Source of the DNA: Orientallactaga sibirica
Lineage: Eukaryota; Chordata; Mammalia; Rodentia; Dipodidae
DNA length: 64,000 nucleotides
Reading direction: 5' to 3'
Assembly (NCBI GenBank): GCA_036365145.1
Contig: JAEOAD010000015.1
Coordinates: 2,765,501 to 2,829,500, forward strand
Shown piece after piece: positions 1 to 10,440 of this stretch. Position 1 is the first letter of the stretch. Every line of letters starts with the position of its first letter. The notes under the pieces are model-generated. The model was not told the DNA's origin. It saw nothing but the letters and a program-made list of their open reading frames with translations, and did no database searches. A program made the position numbers and the translations under genes.

Positions 1-189
1 CTACTGGTAGACAGAGCACCAGATGAGGCTGGGAAGTGGGCTGGGGGAGGGGGGAGCAACCACCATATGAACAGGACAGAGGGTCTGGAGGAGAAAAGGA
101 GGCGTGTCCACGGACCGAGAAGGGTCTCATGCCTGGTTGGGAAGAGTCTACTATGGCGTGTATGATTTATTCATGTTATTGTATGTGTG

Positions 190-253
<64 letters not shown>

Positions 254-720
254 AGAGAGAGCGCACAAGAGTGCGAGCTTGATCACCCCCCACCTCTCTT
301 TTAGAAGGTTGGAGAGAGGCCACCAGCCTGGGGGAGGGGGCCGGAAACTGTGGCTCCATCCCATTCCAGGGATCCTGGAGGGATCACAGCGCCACACTAA
401 GACCTCAGCGGCCTGGCTGAATTAGGGAAACCGGGCTACAGGGCCTCCTGGTGGAGGACAAGGTCTGTCTGGGCAGACAGAAACTGCAGGCAGTCAGCCT
501 GGGTTTGGCGGGCATTCTCCAGGCTCGGCACATCTGGCTGGGCTGTAGGGAGCAGACAAAGGCCCAGCCAGCTGCTGCCTGTGTGGGGAGTGGCAGTGAT
601 GCTGGTACCCCCTCTGCAAACAGCTAGCCAACATTAATTAAAGACTCCAGCCTGACCCACTGGCGACACCCTGCATCAGACTGCTGTGGCCTCAGTGACC
701 AAATCAGGGGAAGTGGATGG
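1..720. other. Apparently single-copy DNA, no gene recognised
   Basis: Moderately GC-rich sequence with no recognisable exon, SINE or L1 apart from the microsatellite at 194-267. Short reading frames here are driven by the dinucleotide repeat. It contains a CAGCTG E-box near 569 and a TTAATTAA run near 635, but neither is evidence of function alone. It may be intergenic or upstream DNA of the gene whose promoter is suggested at 1500-1870. Confidence 0.4.
194..267. repeat. (GT)n-(GA)n compound microsatellite
   Basis: An uninterrupted GT run is followed directly by a GA run with a few GGGA interruptions. It creates long artefactual open frames on both strands (Cys/Val, Arg/Glu, Ser/Leu and His/Thr runs). 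Confidence 0.95.
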
Positions 721-724
721 CACC

Positions 725-1420
725 ACTCCCAGACACACAAACATACACACACAGGTCACACACCTCCCTTGGGGCCATCACACCTGCAAAGCAGAAAGGT
801 TTGTTACATTACAGATCCATAAAGGACCCTATCAGCCCTAGACACACACTGAAACAAACACAACTACACACTCCAAGACCTATACAGACAGATGCACTTC
901 TTTACATACAGTCACGTAGACAACCCACAAACTCAGACACAAACATATATACCAAGGGGCCTATATACACTCACACCCAGACACAAACACAGAGGTATAA
1001 CCCACAAACTCCAACACATACACTAGGGGCCTATATGAGCACACACACACACACAGACAACTGAGATACACACAGTTCTACACATACACATGTACACAGA
1101 TTTACACACTCACAGCAGACAAGCTCACAGATTCCACAAACCCAGACAGTTTGTATCAGACACATTTACACACAGGCATTTACACAATCGTCATACCCAA
1201 GAGAAACATGAATGCTTGGGAGACAGACACATAAACCCTGACACACTCACTTGGCATCTACACACAGTAGACATTTTACAGTGTGCACACACTGGTTTAT
1301 ACTCATCTCCTCACAGACTCACTCCTAGATGAGGGTTGATAGACATAGTTACCACACAACATGCACCATTTATACTCGCTCAGGCACACATACGCACTCA
1401 CACAACAGTGAGCCAACCCA
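725..1420. repeat. Degenerate CA-rich simple-sequence tract
   Basis: About 700 bases dominated on the plus strand by ACAC, CACA, CAGAC and TACACA words, with loosely repeated phrases such as 'ggggcctatat' (near 956 and 1026) and 'acccacaaact'. It looks like an old expanded and decayed CA-type repeat or diffuse minisatellite. The open frames in it are rich in His and Thr and are compositional artefacts. Confidence 0.7.
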
Positions 1421-1499
1421 GACAAGCATTCTCTAGTGTTCTGTAATCTGCACACTCGGGAATATCATGCTTCTTACACGACATGCACAGAGGGATCAA

Positions 1500-1870
1500 C
1501 CCACCATGCCCCGCCCCGCCCGCAGACACAAAGTCACGCACCCCGGGGTGCCGCTAACCAGTGGGTCCGATCAATAGATCGCCGGTACCTGCGCGCCGGG
1601 GCCTCGGTCCGCAGTGGCCGCCACGGTCTAGCTGCCCGCAGCGCAGGAAGGGAGGGAGGGAGCGAGAGAGCGCACGGCGTGGCCGGGGGAGGGGGCGCGG
1701 GGAGGCACTTCCTGAGCAGCCTGCCAGGGTTATAAAAAACCCCAAACTGCAGGGCCAGAAACCCCGCCCGCCTCTGCCGCTGCAGCCCTTGGCCGTGGGC
1801 TGGACCCAGGCCAGGGACCCTGGAGCTCCGGCCACCCTCACCCGGGACTGGCGGGGGTGGAGATGCTGGG
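1500..1870 (+). promoter_or_regulatory. Candidate CpG-rich promoter with TATA box
   Basis: This is the only CpG-dense segment in the window: dozens of CG dinucleotides lie between about 1510 and 1700, with GC-box-like words (ccccgcccc near 1510, gggggcgcgggg near 1690, ccccgcccg near 1762). A TATA box lies at 1731-1739 (TATAAAAAA), which would place a start site near 1760-1765 on the plus strand. The TATA-like word could also serve as an A/T-rich activator site of the MEF2 type. I cannot identify the downstream exon or gene. A minus-strand promoter is not excluded. Confidence 0.45.
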
Positions 1871-2193
1871 AAAGAACTGGAGTGGGAATGGGAATCGGAG
1901 GAGGGAGGAAGGAGGCTGGGGGAGGGGATAGAGGGGGGGGATAAAAGCTGGGGAAGGGGAGGAAGCGTAAAGTGGGGGATGGGAGGAGAGACAGACTAGA
2001 GTAGATGGTTAAGGGGAGGAGAAAGAGAATCCTGTAATTGGAGGAGGAGAGTTTGAATGGAAAGAGGTGGAGGAGTGGGTGCCCTAGAGGAAGGGGCCAA
2101 ATTGAGTGGGTGGGTCAGAGAGAAAGGTGAGAAAAGGCCATGCAGAGGGGGTAAGGGAGGGGAGAGCCTACTCCCTCCCCTGCATCAGCAGCC

Positions 2194-2285
2194 TCAATAA
2201 CAGCTGTTATTTATTGAAGGCTGGTCTTTGCTCAAGCAGGCATTTATTGGGCGCCTCCCGTGTGCCAGGCACGCTGCCCAAGGGT
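2194..2285 (-). repeat. MIR/L2-like 3' end, ancient
   Basis: The words 'catttattgggcgcctcc' and 'gtgtgccaggcac' match the reverse complement of the conserved L2/MIR tail (tgcctggcacatagtaggcgctcaataaa type). Diverged, so an old mammalian repeat. Confidence 0.65.
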
Positions 2286-2320
2286 GAGTGAATAAATCTC
2301 AGTTGGTCCTCGCCCTCACA

Positions 2321-2321
<1 letters not shown>

Positions 2322-2353
<32 letters not shown>
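2322..2353. repeat. (GT)n microsatellite
   Basis: About 15 uninterrupted GT units, beginning just after 'cacacc'. Confidence 0.95.
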
Positions 2354-2356
<3 letters not shown>

Positions 2357-2404
2357 GTGTTATTTGCCTTGGGACTGCCTTTGGGTTCAGTGCTTTAGTT
2401 CTTG

Positions 2405-2600
2405 ATTGCTGTGAAGTGGGTCTGGCTTGTCCCATTTCACAGATAAGGAAACTGAGGCTAGTCTTGGGACGCCTAAATCATTCTCGGAGGTCAGTGTTCC
2501 ATCAGTGAGGAACTGGGACATGAATGAGGTGACTGAGACAATGGGGCAGGACTGGGATTCCAGGGCCAGGTGGCCAAGCTTCCTCTTAGGCCAATAGGTG
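2405..2600 (-). repeat. MIR SINE, ancient
   Basis: 'cccatttcacagataagg' and 'aaactgaggc' are the reverse complement of the MIR core. The later 'gactgggattccagggcc' corresponds to the reverse of the MIR 5' part. Confidence 0.75.
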
Positions 2601-2864
2601 CCTGGCTGGAAAGGACAAGGCACCCCTGACTTCAAGAATTCCAGACATAGCCCCTAGAGAGCCTTGAGTTTTAACCTTCTCTGATTCTAGATTTGATTAT
2701 CCATAGAGTAGGGTAAAAACACAGGGAGGAAGGAGAGTGAGGGGAAGGAGAGGGTGGAGGTTTCAACCATAAACATTTGCTCTGTGCTGGGGTCAGCTGG
2801 GGACAGAGCTGAATCAGGCAGTACCGTCTTTTCCCTGAACTTCTTGAACTTGGAAATTACCTGT

Positions 2865-2912
2865 TAGGGCTCATGCATACAGCAGGCGCTCCATAAACAT
2901 CTACTGGACTTT
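2865..2912 (+). repeat. MIR/L2 tail fragment
   Basis: 'acagcaggcgctccataaac' resembles the sense L2/MIR 3' tail (agtaggcgctcaataaa). Short and diverged. Confidence 0.5.
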
Positions 2913-3004
2913 CCAACACTCCTATTTGCACTCCTAACTTTTCTGAACTCCAGACCAGAATAGAAGGCAGTCAGCTTGTCCTTGTTTTTGCTCACCAACA
3001 ACTT

Positions 3005-4190
3005 CTGGAATTCCCTTTGGTTTTATTGAGAACTTTACAGTATGAACATATTGTATACTGGATGTTCCCATCAGGGTATACTCATATGTCCCTGCTCCCT
3101 TGCCCCCATTCCACTAAGGGCCCTCATCAGTGGAGTAATTGGTATTCATTGTGGGATCATGAACACACCAATCTCTGTTGGGGGGAGGGTGGGGACAATG
3201 CCTCAGAATACACCTTTTTTACCTGTGGCTCTTGCAATCTTTCTGCTCCTTTTCCCCCAATGTTCCCCAAGTCTTAACAGGCTTGTTATAAGTCTCCTAT
3301 AGTGTTGAGGCCTCAGGAGACTTTGATTTTAGGCTTTGATAAGTTTTGAAATTTCTCTGTCTACTGCTGTCTCCCTGGTTCTGAGGCTAGCAGTGAGTGC
3401 AGCATTCATATTTAACCTACCACCTGCTCTGTAATGTTCTGGGCCTTGGCAGATGTGATAGAAATGAGTTTTCTCATGCTGGGCAGTCAGTTTTTGCTGC
3501 TTGTCATACTGCTGGGCCTTGGGTCCCCCTCCCCAAATGGCATTTGCCACCACTTGTAAAAAGCAGATTCTCTAGCTAAGAGTGAGAGCAGCATGGATCA
3601 AAGGGGAACAACATGAAAATTTAGAATACTTTTGATGGGCACAACCTCTCTTTTTAGCCAGAGAACAGTGGAAGCTTCCCTACAGGGTCTGTGACCTTCT
3701 AAGCTATAAGCTTCTGACTTAGTTCTCTCCCACTGAGCAGGCCTCATAGCCAGTCAGAAAGCAGTTGATTACCTCCATAATCTGTGTTCCACTATTGCAC
3801 TAGTGTGTACATTTTGCCTGGTTTATGGATTTTGTAGCCTGAAGGATCCCCTGTTTGTTCATGCTGTTGGTGACCATTATCACCCAAGCTCCTATAGCAC
3901 TTTCTAGCACTATGAGGGCTAGCCAGCAGGGAACTGTTTTTAATCTCAGTTCCAGTGTAATATCTCAATATCCTGTGACCACAGCCTGTGGTGTCTTTAG
4001 CAATAGGGTCTTAACATTTAGTTTTGGTGGGTAACCAAGTGCTTTAGCAATGGTGTCCATTATTTTGAAGGTCTCATAGGCTTTTCTGCCCAACAGTTCA
4101 CTGTGGGGTGGGGGAGAGTAACAATTCTGGCACTGGGATTTACCAGTAACATCCTACATCCTATGTTTTTAGGGTAAATCTTTCTCCACA
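3005..4190 (-). repeat. Old L1 3' UTR, minus strand
   Basis: Non-coding sequence whose landmarks match the L1 3' UTRs elsewhere in this window in the same orientation, such as 'agcaatagggtctta', 'aaccaagtgctttagcaatgg' cut short, 'caacagttcactg' and 'ggcactgggattt' (compare 21360-21500). Divergence from the younger copies is high, so this is an older subfamily. The 3' end lies at about 3005, and no ORF2 is attached. Confidence 0.7.
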
Positions 4191-4244
4191 CCTTCAGGGT
4201 GCTTCTGCCCTATCTATCTATCATCTATCTATATCTCTCTGTCT

Positions 4245-4261
4245 TTAAAAAAAATTATATT

Positions 4262-4304
<43 letters not shown>

Positions 4305-4370
4305 TTTGTGTGTGTGTGTATGTGTGTGTGTATGTGAGAGAGAGAGAGAGAGAGGGAGGGGGGAGGGAGG

Positions 4371-4405
<35 letters not shown>

Positions 4406-4540
4406 CATACCAGTACCTCTAGCCACTGCAAACGAATTCCAGACCTTGTGCATCTGGATTTATGTGAGTCCTGGGGGATCAAATCTGGGTCCTTTGGCTT
4501 TACAAACAAGCACCGTAACTGCTAAGCCCTCTCCAACCCT
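4245..4540 (-). mobile_element. DIP-type tRNA-derived SINE with expanded tail
   Basis: Antisense copy ending at the SINE head (gctaagccctctcc) with the body word 'agccactgcaaac'. Its A-rich tail has expanded into (TTTA)n at about 4262-4307, followed by GT and GA runs. The GA run belongs to the element, as in the other copies. Old copy with several substitutions. Confidence 0.85.
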
Positions 4541-4574
4541 CTTTGTTTTTTTAAGAAAGTTGTATCTTTTATAC

Positions 4575-6182
4575 AAAACTAAAGCCAAAATGAATTGGTA
4601 CCATAGAAACCTTCATCCTGTCTAGCTGACTAAAAGACATAGAAGAGTGTGGGGGGATTGTCTATTAAGCACGGCCCTGGAGAAGGTGGGGTGAAAACTA
4701 ACGCTACAACAATTGCCTCTGGCTTGTAACTCCCAGTACCAGAAATTGGTTACAACCCTCATTAAGCTGTTGATCAGAGAGACCCATGAGGTCCCCCAAA
4801 TAAGACAGGCTTCTGTCAAAGCACTTGATTACCCACCTGATGTAAGACCCTATTGTTGAAGACACTACATACATCTGATGCAGAACATCAAGAGCACAGC
4901 TGAATCTAGAAGGAAGCCAGTTCCCAGATGGTTAGCACATACAGTGCTGGAAAGTGCTGCACACTGCTGGGGGGGAAATGGTCAACAATGTTGTGAGAAA
5001 GCAGGGGACACTGCTATGTGAAAGCAAGCAGCCTGACAAGATGCACACATCTGTGTAATAGTGGAACCCAGCCTAGGTGGGTAATCATGGCTTCTCTGGC
5101 TAAGAGATCCACTCAGTGGAAAGGAATCCATACCTGGAACTGGGAACCAAGTCAGAATCTTTTTTTTTTTAAACTTTTTAAAAATTTTTATTATTATTTT
5201 CTTGGAGAGAGACACAGAGAGAGAGAGACACAGAGAGAGAGAGAGAGAGAGAGAGAGTAATGGGAAGACAGAGATGGGCACGAGAGCAGTGTCTCAGCTG
5301 CTGCGAACGAAATCCAGATGTGTGCGCCCCCTTGTGGTCAAGTGCGGCATTGCGCCCTGGCGTCACTTTGCATCTGGCTAAGCGTGGGACCTGGAGATTG
5401 GAACCTCTGGAGATTGGAACCAGTGTTTTTAGGGTTAGGAGGCAGGCGCCTTAACCCCTAAGCCATCTCTCCAGCCCCCAAGTCAGAATCTTATGAGGAC
5501 CAGGATCATGGATTCCAATGAGAAGCTCCCACTAGTCTTTGGCCAAAAGAGGCTACATCCATTAAAATCTCTCTAAATTAACAATGCTTATCCCCTTGAG
5601 CCCATGCTGATCGCACTCTCTGTTGGAGAATCTATTTGTTTTTTACAGAAATTGAGAGAATTGAAGACAACCAAAATCTAATCAACAAGACAAGAAAAAA
5701 AATAGTTGACTCCCTATCAGGAGATGAGCGACCCATTGCACATTAGCTGGGGCCCAGGTGAAACTACAGAGGAACTGGTGAGATGAGGCTGCTTCTATGG
5801 TGAGCCTGACAACCTGCACCAGGGTAATCATGATAGACATTAAGGATACCACAGAATGTACCAAAGCAGAAATACAGAAGCTGCTGAGAGCCCAACACTA
5901 CAGTATACTTAAAGCACACCCACCAAGGCTCAGGGAATTTTGTGGAAGAGGGTGTGGAAAGATTGTAAGAGTCACAGGGTGTGAGGGAATATCCAGATGC
6001 ATTGCCCCCTCCCCCCCCCACCTTAGGCTGACTGCTGGTCTCACAACCCATAACCCACAACCCCATGGTGAATACCAACAATCCCACTGAAGAGGGCCCT
6101 CAGTAAAATGGGTACAAGGAGGAGGAGAATAATGGCACCAACACATGACATGTCCATGCAAAGTTTCTACTTAATATAAAAA
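4575..6182 (+). repeat. Old L1 3' UTR, plus strand
   Basis: Non-coding and interrupted by the DIP at 5161-5478. Landmarks of the jerboa-type L1 3' UTR run in order: 'cctattgttgaagacac' (about 4849), 'ccaaggctcaggga' (about 5922) and 'gaagagggtgtggaaagatt' cut short (about 5945). The 3' end (about 6182) is A-rich. It lies back to back with the older copy at 3005-4190. Confidence 0.7.
5161..5478 (-). mobile_element. DIP-type SINE with target duplication
   Basis: Antisense SINE with head 'ccatctctccagcccc' at the right and an A-rich plus GA-repeat tail at the left. The flank 'ccaagtcagaatctt' occurs on both sides (about 5147-5161 and 5478-5492), a clear target-site duplication. It splits the L1 3' UTR at 4575-6182. 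A short phrase, 'ggagattggaacc', is duplicated inside it. Confidence 0.92.
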
Positions 6183-6269
6183 AGAAAGTTATATATTTTA
6201 ATTGGCTAACCAAGAGGAAAGTTCTCTAGTACTGATTAATGCCATCTTTAGTTTTGTGTATCTCTTCCT

Positions 6270-6415
6270 TTTTTTGGTTTTTTGTTTTTTCAAGGTAGGG
6301 TCTCACTTGAACTCAGGCTGACCTGGAATTCATGGTGTAGTCTCAGGGTGGCCTTGAACTCATGGTGATCCTCCTACCTCTGCCTCCTGAGTGCTGGGAT
6401 TAGAGGCGCACGTTT
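6270..6415 (-). mobile_element. B1-type SINE
   Basis: Antisense B1: 'aaggtagggtctcac', 'aggctgacctggaattc', then 'gtgctgggattagaggcgca'. The poly-A tail appears as the T-rich run at 6268-6290. Confidence 0.9.
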
Positions 6416-6911
6416 AGCATATCTCCTTGCTCTTGTCCATTCCTTACTCCAGTTCTCCCCAGATCCTATCAGCCACAGATTCTGTCCCTCTGCTTGCCTG
6501 TTTACTATCCCTTCCTCATCCTTTCCTGCTTAACTCTTCAAGTTGCTTCCTTACCAGTACTACTAATGATTACTAACAATTTATAAACAAACCAAATTAT
6601 TCCATGTTAGGATCTGCATATGGGAGGAGACATGCAATGTTTATTTTTCTCACTTAGTATAGTTTTTTACGGGTCTATCAACTTTCCTTCAAATTTCATA
6701 ATTACTACTGAGTAGAGTTCCATTGTGTATAATTATCACATCTTCCTTATCCATTTATCAGTTGATGGCATCTGGGCTGATTCCATTTCCTAGCTATTGT
6801 GAATAGAACAACAACAAACATGGCTGAGCAAGTATCTCTGTAGTACAGACTTTAGGATATATGTTCAGGAGGAGTGGTATAGCTGTATCAAATGGTAGGT
6901 ATATTTTCCAA

Positions 6912-7062
6912 TCTGTTTGTTGTTGTTGTTGTTGTTGTTTTTGAGGTAAGGTCTCCCTGTATCCCAGGTTGACCTGGAATTCACTATGTAGTCTCAGGGT
7001 AGCCTTGATTTCACAGCGATCCTCTTATCTCTGCTTCTCAAGTGGCATATACCACATCAACC
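6912..7062 (-). mobile_element. B1-type SINE
   Basis: Antisense B1 with a (TTG)n tail, 'gaggtaaggtctccctg' and 'ttgacctggaattcactatg'. Diverged at its head. Confidence 0.85.
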
Positions 7063-7075
7063 AGCTCATTTCCAT

Positions 7076-7303
7076 TTTTGAAAATTTTATTTATTTATTT
7101 ATTTGAGAGTGACAGAGAGAGAGGGAGGGAGAGAGACAGAGAGAGAATGGGTGCACCAGGGCCTCCAACCACTGCAAACAAACTCCAGATACATGTGCTA
7201 CCTTGTGCATCTGGCTTACGTGGGTACTGGGGAATTGAGCCTTGATCCAGGGTCCTTAGGCTTCACAGGTAAGCACTTAACTGCTAAACCATCTCTCCAG
7301 CCC
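7076..7303 (-). mobile_element. DIP-type SINE
   Basis: Antisense, from a TTTA tail and GA run to the head 'ccatctctccagcccc'. Flanks 'catttccatttttgaaaa' and 'cattttcacttttaaatt' look like a diverged target duplication. Confidence 0.9.
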
Positions 7304-7365
7304 CATTTTCACTTTTAAATTTTGTGTGTATGATCTTCCACCAAACCCGGCTATTTTCTGACTTT

Positions 7366-7562
7366 TACAAACATATATTTATTTGTGTGTGTGAGAGAGA
7401 GAGAGAAAGAGAGGGGTGGGGAGGAGAGAAAGAGAACCCTCAGATACATGTACAACTTTGTAAATCTGGCTTTATGTGGGTACTGGGGAAGTGAACCCAG
7501 GCTGACAGGATTTGCAAGCAACTGCCTTAATGCTTAGTTAATGCTGAGCCATCTCCCTAGAC
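7366..7562 (-). mobile_element. DIP-type SINE, diverged
   Basis: Antisense: GT/GA run, 'cagatacatgtac', 'aatctggctttatgtgggta' and head 'gagccatctccctagacc'. More decayed than its neighbours. Confidence 0.8.
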
Positions 7563-7689
7563 CATATTTGATTTTCAAGGAACCGTCATACTGATGTGCA
7601 TAGTGGCTGGGCAAGTTTGCATTCATTCAACAGTAGATGAGGGTTCCTCTTTCCCCAGACCCTTGCCAGCATTTGTCGTCATTTGATTT

Positions 7690-8135
7690 CTTTTAAAAAA
7701 AATTTTATTCACAATTTCCCCAATTATAGGCAAAAAACCATGACAATTACCTCCCCCTCACTTTCCCCTTTGCAACTCCACTCTCTATCATATCCCCTCC
7801 CTCTCTCAATTAGTCTCTCTCTCTTTTTGTTTTCTCTTTTTTATTTTACTTTTATTTTATTTTATTTTATTTTATTGACAACTTCCTTAATTGTAGACAA
7901 TATCCCATGGTACTTCCCTCCCTCCCCCCCACTTTTCCCTTTGAAACACCACTCTCCATCATATCCCCTCCCCCTCTCAATCAGTCTCTCTTTTAATTTT
8001 GATGTCATTATCTTTTCCTCCTATTATGATTGTCTTGTGTAGGTAGTGTCAGGCACTACGAGGTCATGGATATCCAGGCCATTTTGTGTGTGGAGGAGCA
8101 CATTGTAAGGAGTCCTACCCTTCCTTTGATCTGTG
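7690..8135 (-). repeat. L1 3' UTR ends, duplicated
   Basis: Two partial copies of the L1 3' terminus follow one another (7690-7840 and about 7880-8135). Each has a T-rich start (antisense poly-A), then 'tatcccctcc' and 'tctcaat.agtctctc'. The second joins ORF2 sequence directly at about 8135, so most of the 3' UTR is missing. Confidence 0.75.
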
Positions 8136-9425
8136 GTTTTATTTCCTGAGCAATTGGGGTTATATTCAGAAAGTCTTTGCCAAGACCAATATGTTGAAGG
8201 GTTTCCTCTACTTTTTCCTCTAGCAGTTTCAGACTTTCAGGTCTGATATTAAGGTCTTTGATCCATTGGACTTAATTCTTGTGCTTGGAGAGAGATAAGG
8301 ATCTATTTTCATCCTTCTACAGAAACATATCAAATTTTCCCAGCACCATTTGCTGAAAAGGCTATCTTTTCTCCAATGAGTATTTTGGTATTTTGGTCAA
8401 AGATCAGGTGGCTATAGCTACCCAGACTTACATCTGGGTCCTCTATTCTGTTCCATTGATCTACATGTCTGTTTTTGTGCCAGTACCATGCTGTTTTTGT
8501 TACTATGGCTCTGTAATATAGGTTAAAATCAGATATGGTGATACTACCAGCCTTATTTTTGTTGCTCAAAATTATTTTATATATTTGAGGGTTTTTTATG
8601 CTTCTAAATGAATTTTTGGATTATTTTTTCTATTACATGAAGAATACCATTGGACTTTTGATGGGGATTGCATTAAATGTGTAGATTGCTTTTGGTAGGA
8701 TTGCCATTTTCACAATATTGATTCTTCTAATCCAAGAACAAGGGATGTCTTTCCATTTCCTAGTGTCTTCTATAATGTCTCACTTGAATGTTTTAAAGTT
8801 TTCATTGTAGAGATCCTTCACTTCCTTAGTTAGATTTATTCCAAGGTACTTTATTTTTTGATGCAATTGTGAATGGGAGTGGTTCTCAGATTTCATCCTC
8901 TGTGTGTTTGTTGTTAGCATATAGGAAGGCTACTGATTTCTATGTGTTTATATTGTATCCTGCTACATGGCTATAGGTGTTTATCAGCTCACATAGTTTG
9001 CTGGTCGAGTCTTTAGGGTCTTTTATGTATAGAATCATATCATCTGCAAGTAATGATAACTTGATCTCTTCCTTTCCAATTTGTATCCCTTTTATGTGTG
9101 TTTCTTGCCTTATTGCTATGGCTAAATCTTCCAGTACTATATTAAATAAAAGTGGGGACAGTGGACACCCTTGTCTTGTTTCAATTTTAGTGGAAAAGCT
9201 TCAAGTTTTTCTTGGTTTAGTATTATGTTGGTTGAGGGTTTGTCATAAATATCCTTTACTATGTTGAGATATGTTCCTTCTATTCCCAGTCTCTGTAGGA
9301 CTTTTATCATGAAGGGATGTTGGATTTTGTCAAATGCTTTTTCTGCACCTAATGAGATGATCATGTGATTTTTGTCCTTCAGTCTATTTATATAACGTAT
9401 TGCATTATATAAATCCTGCATCTCT
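8135..9425 (-). pseudogene. L1 ORF2 fragment (reverse transcriptase part), broken
   Basis: Minus-strand ORF2 remnant carrying late RT and post-RT sequence. '[17 protein letters not shown]' (about 9355-9305) is the conserved L1 RT block, and '[19 protein letters not shown]' lies near 8550. The frame is broken several times, and the RT catalytic box region is not open. The upstream endonuclease is missing, because the sequence jumps at about 9425 to an ORF1 C-terminal piece. Confidence 0.8.
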
Positions 9426-9429
9426 GGGA

Positions 9430-9565
9430 TTAAGGCATCTATTTGGATGGATAGCTTTGCTGGATAAACTAATTGATAGTTGTTATCTTTCAGAACTTAG
9501 AATATATCATTCCAAGTCTTTTTGGCTTTTAAAGTTTGTGTTGAGTAATCTGCTGTTATCCTCAT
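9430..9565 (-). pseudogene. L1 ORF1 C-terminal fragment, misplaced
   Basis: Matches the ORF1 C-terminal domain of the other copies: antisense 'tatttggatggatagcttt' and 'cagaacttagaatatatcat' correspond to 37140-37210. It lies directly between an ORF2 piece and a truncated 3' UTR, an order not found in a normal L1, so it marks a deletion or recombination join. Confidence 0.7.
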
Positions 9566-10440
9566 GGATATACATTTACCCAGACAAGAGCAGGCTTTAT
9601 ACCCCAAAGGCTCATGACCTCAACTGCCATAGGCTTTTGATTAGGTTTTCAATACCAGGCATGTATTCCCTCCCATAGAGTGAGCCTTCAGTCCAATTAG
9701 AGAGCAATTGGTTTCCCCAAGAGCAGAGATGGCACTATTGCACTCATTCAGTCATTTGGCCTGTCTGGCCAAACTTGAGGCTTCCAGTGTCCACTGTTTT
9801 CACTGCTGATGACTTCTGTCTCCCAAAGGGCTGCATGCTTTTTCTAGCTTTCAGTTGGCTGGTCTACAGGGAGAAGGTTTTCAGCTCAGCACCAGCTTGA
9901 TTTCTCAATGACCTTGCCACTCTGGCATGTGAAGTCTTCAGCAATAGGGTCTTACCATCACTTTCTCAAGGGAAACCAAGGGCCTTGGCAATAGCCTGTA
10001 ATGTTTTGGAGGTAACAGGGTTCTCCCTGGCCAACAACTCACTGGAAGGTATCCATCCCATCCCTGGCACTGAAAATTTTCTAGTAACAATCCATGGATT
10101 CTGGATGTGCCATTATTCAAAAAAGTGGATTTTCATATGTCTTATTCAGAATATGTTGAATTTTGATTGACCCTCTCCCCACCCATCTTTTACAAGTCTC
10201 TTTCCCTGGCCTACCTTAGGCCTTTCTCCTCCCTGTAGTCTGTTCTTCTACTTACATATATACAATACCATTCTCTTAAGTCCTTCCCTCTCCTTTCTCC
10301 CATATAGACTTTTTCTAGCTTATTGGCCTCTGCTACCAACATTTGGTTCCAGCTCAAACACAAGTCTATACATTTGTAGCTAGGATCCCCATATGAGAGA
10401 GAACATGTGACATTGGCTTTCTAGGCCTGGGTTACCTCAC
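9566..10440 (-). repeat. L1 3' UTR lacking its 3' end
   Basis: Antisense 3' UTR with 'gacaagagcaggctttatac', 'gttttcactgctgatgactt' and 'agcaatagggtcttac'. The terminal several hundred bases expected before the poly-A tail are absent, and the sequence switches to ORF1 at about 9565. Confidence 0.8.

Larger units (their letters stand above)
6416..7687 (-). pseudogene. Old L1 ORF2 C-terminal fragment
   Basis: Minus-strand L1 relic. 'tttcctagctattgtgaata' (about 6786) and 'catggctgagcaagtatctc' (about 6819) match the C-terminal ORF2 region of the other copies (compare 26360-26430). It is interrupted by a B1 (6912-7062) and two DIPs, resumes at 7566 with 'agggttcctctttcccc', and is cut by the L1 complex at 7688. 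It appears to continue at 15770 with 'gatgatagctattctt' after that complex. No open frame survives. Confidence 0.65.

Noticed and set aside
36..425. 129-codon open frame across the GT/GA microsatellite
   Set aside because: Cys/Val and Arg/Glu runs come from the dinucleotide repeat; no domain, and similar frames exist on the other strand.
2278..2292. Good-looking splice donor 'agggtgagtg'
   Set aside because: It lies at the edge of an ancient MIR/L2 tail and no upstream exon can be supported.
3005..6182. Two old L1 3' UTRs back to back as one 5'-inverted L1 insertion
   Set aside because: Both pieces contain 3' UTR ends, so twin-priming inversion of one element does not explain them.
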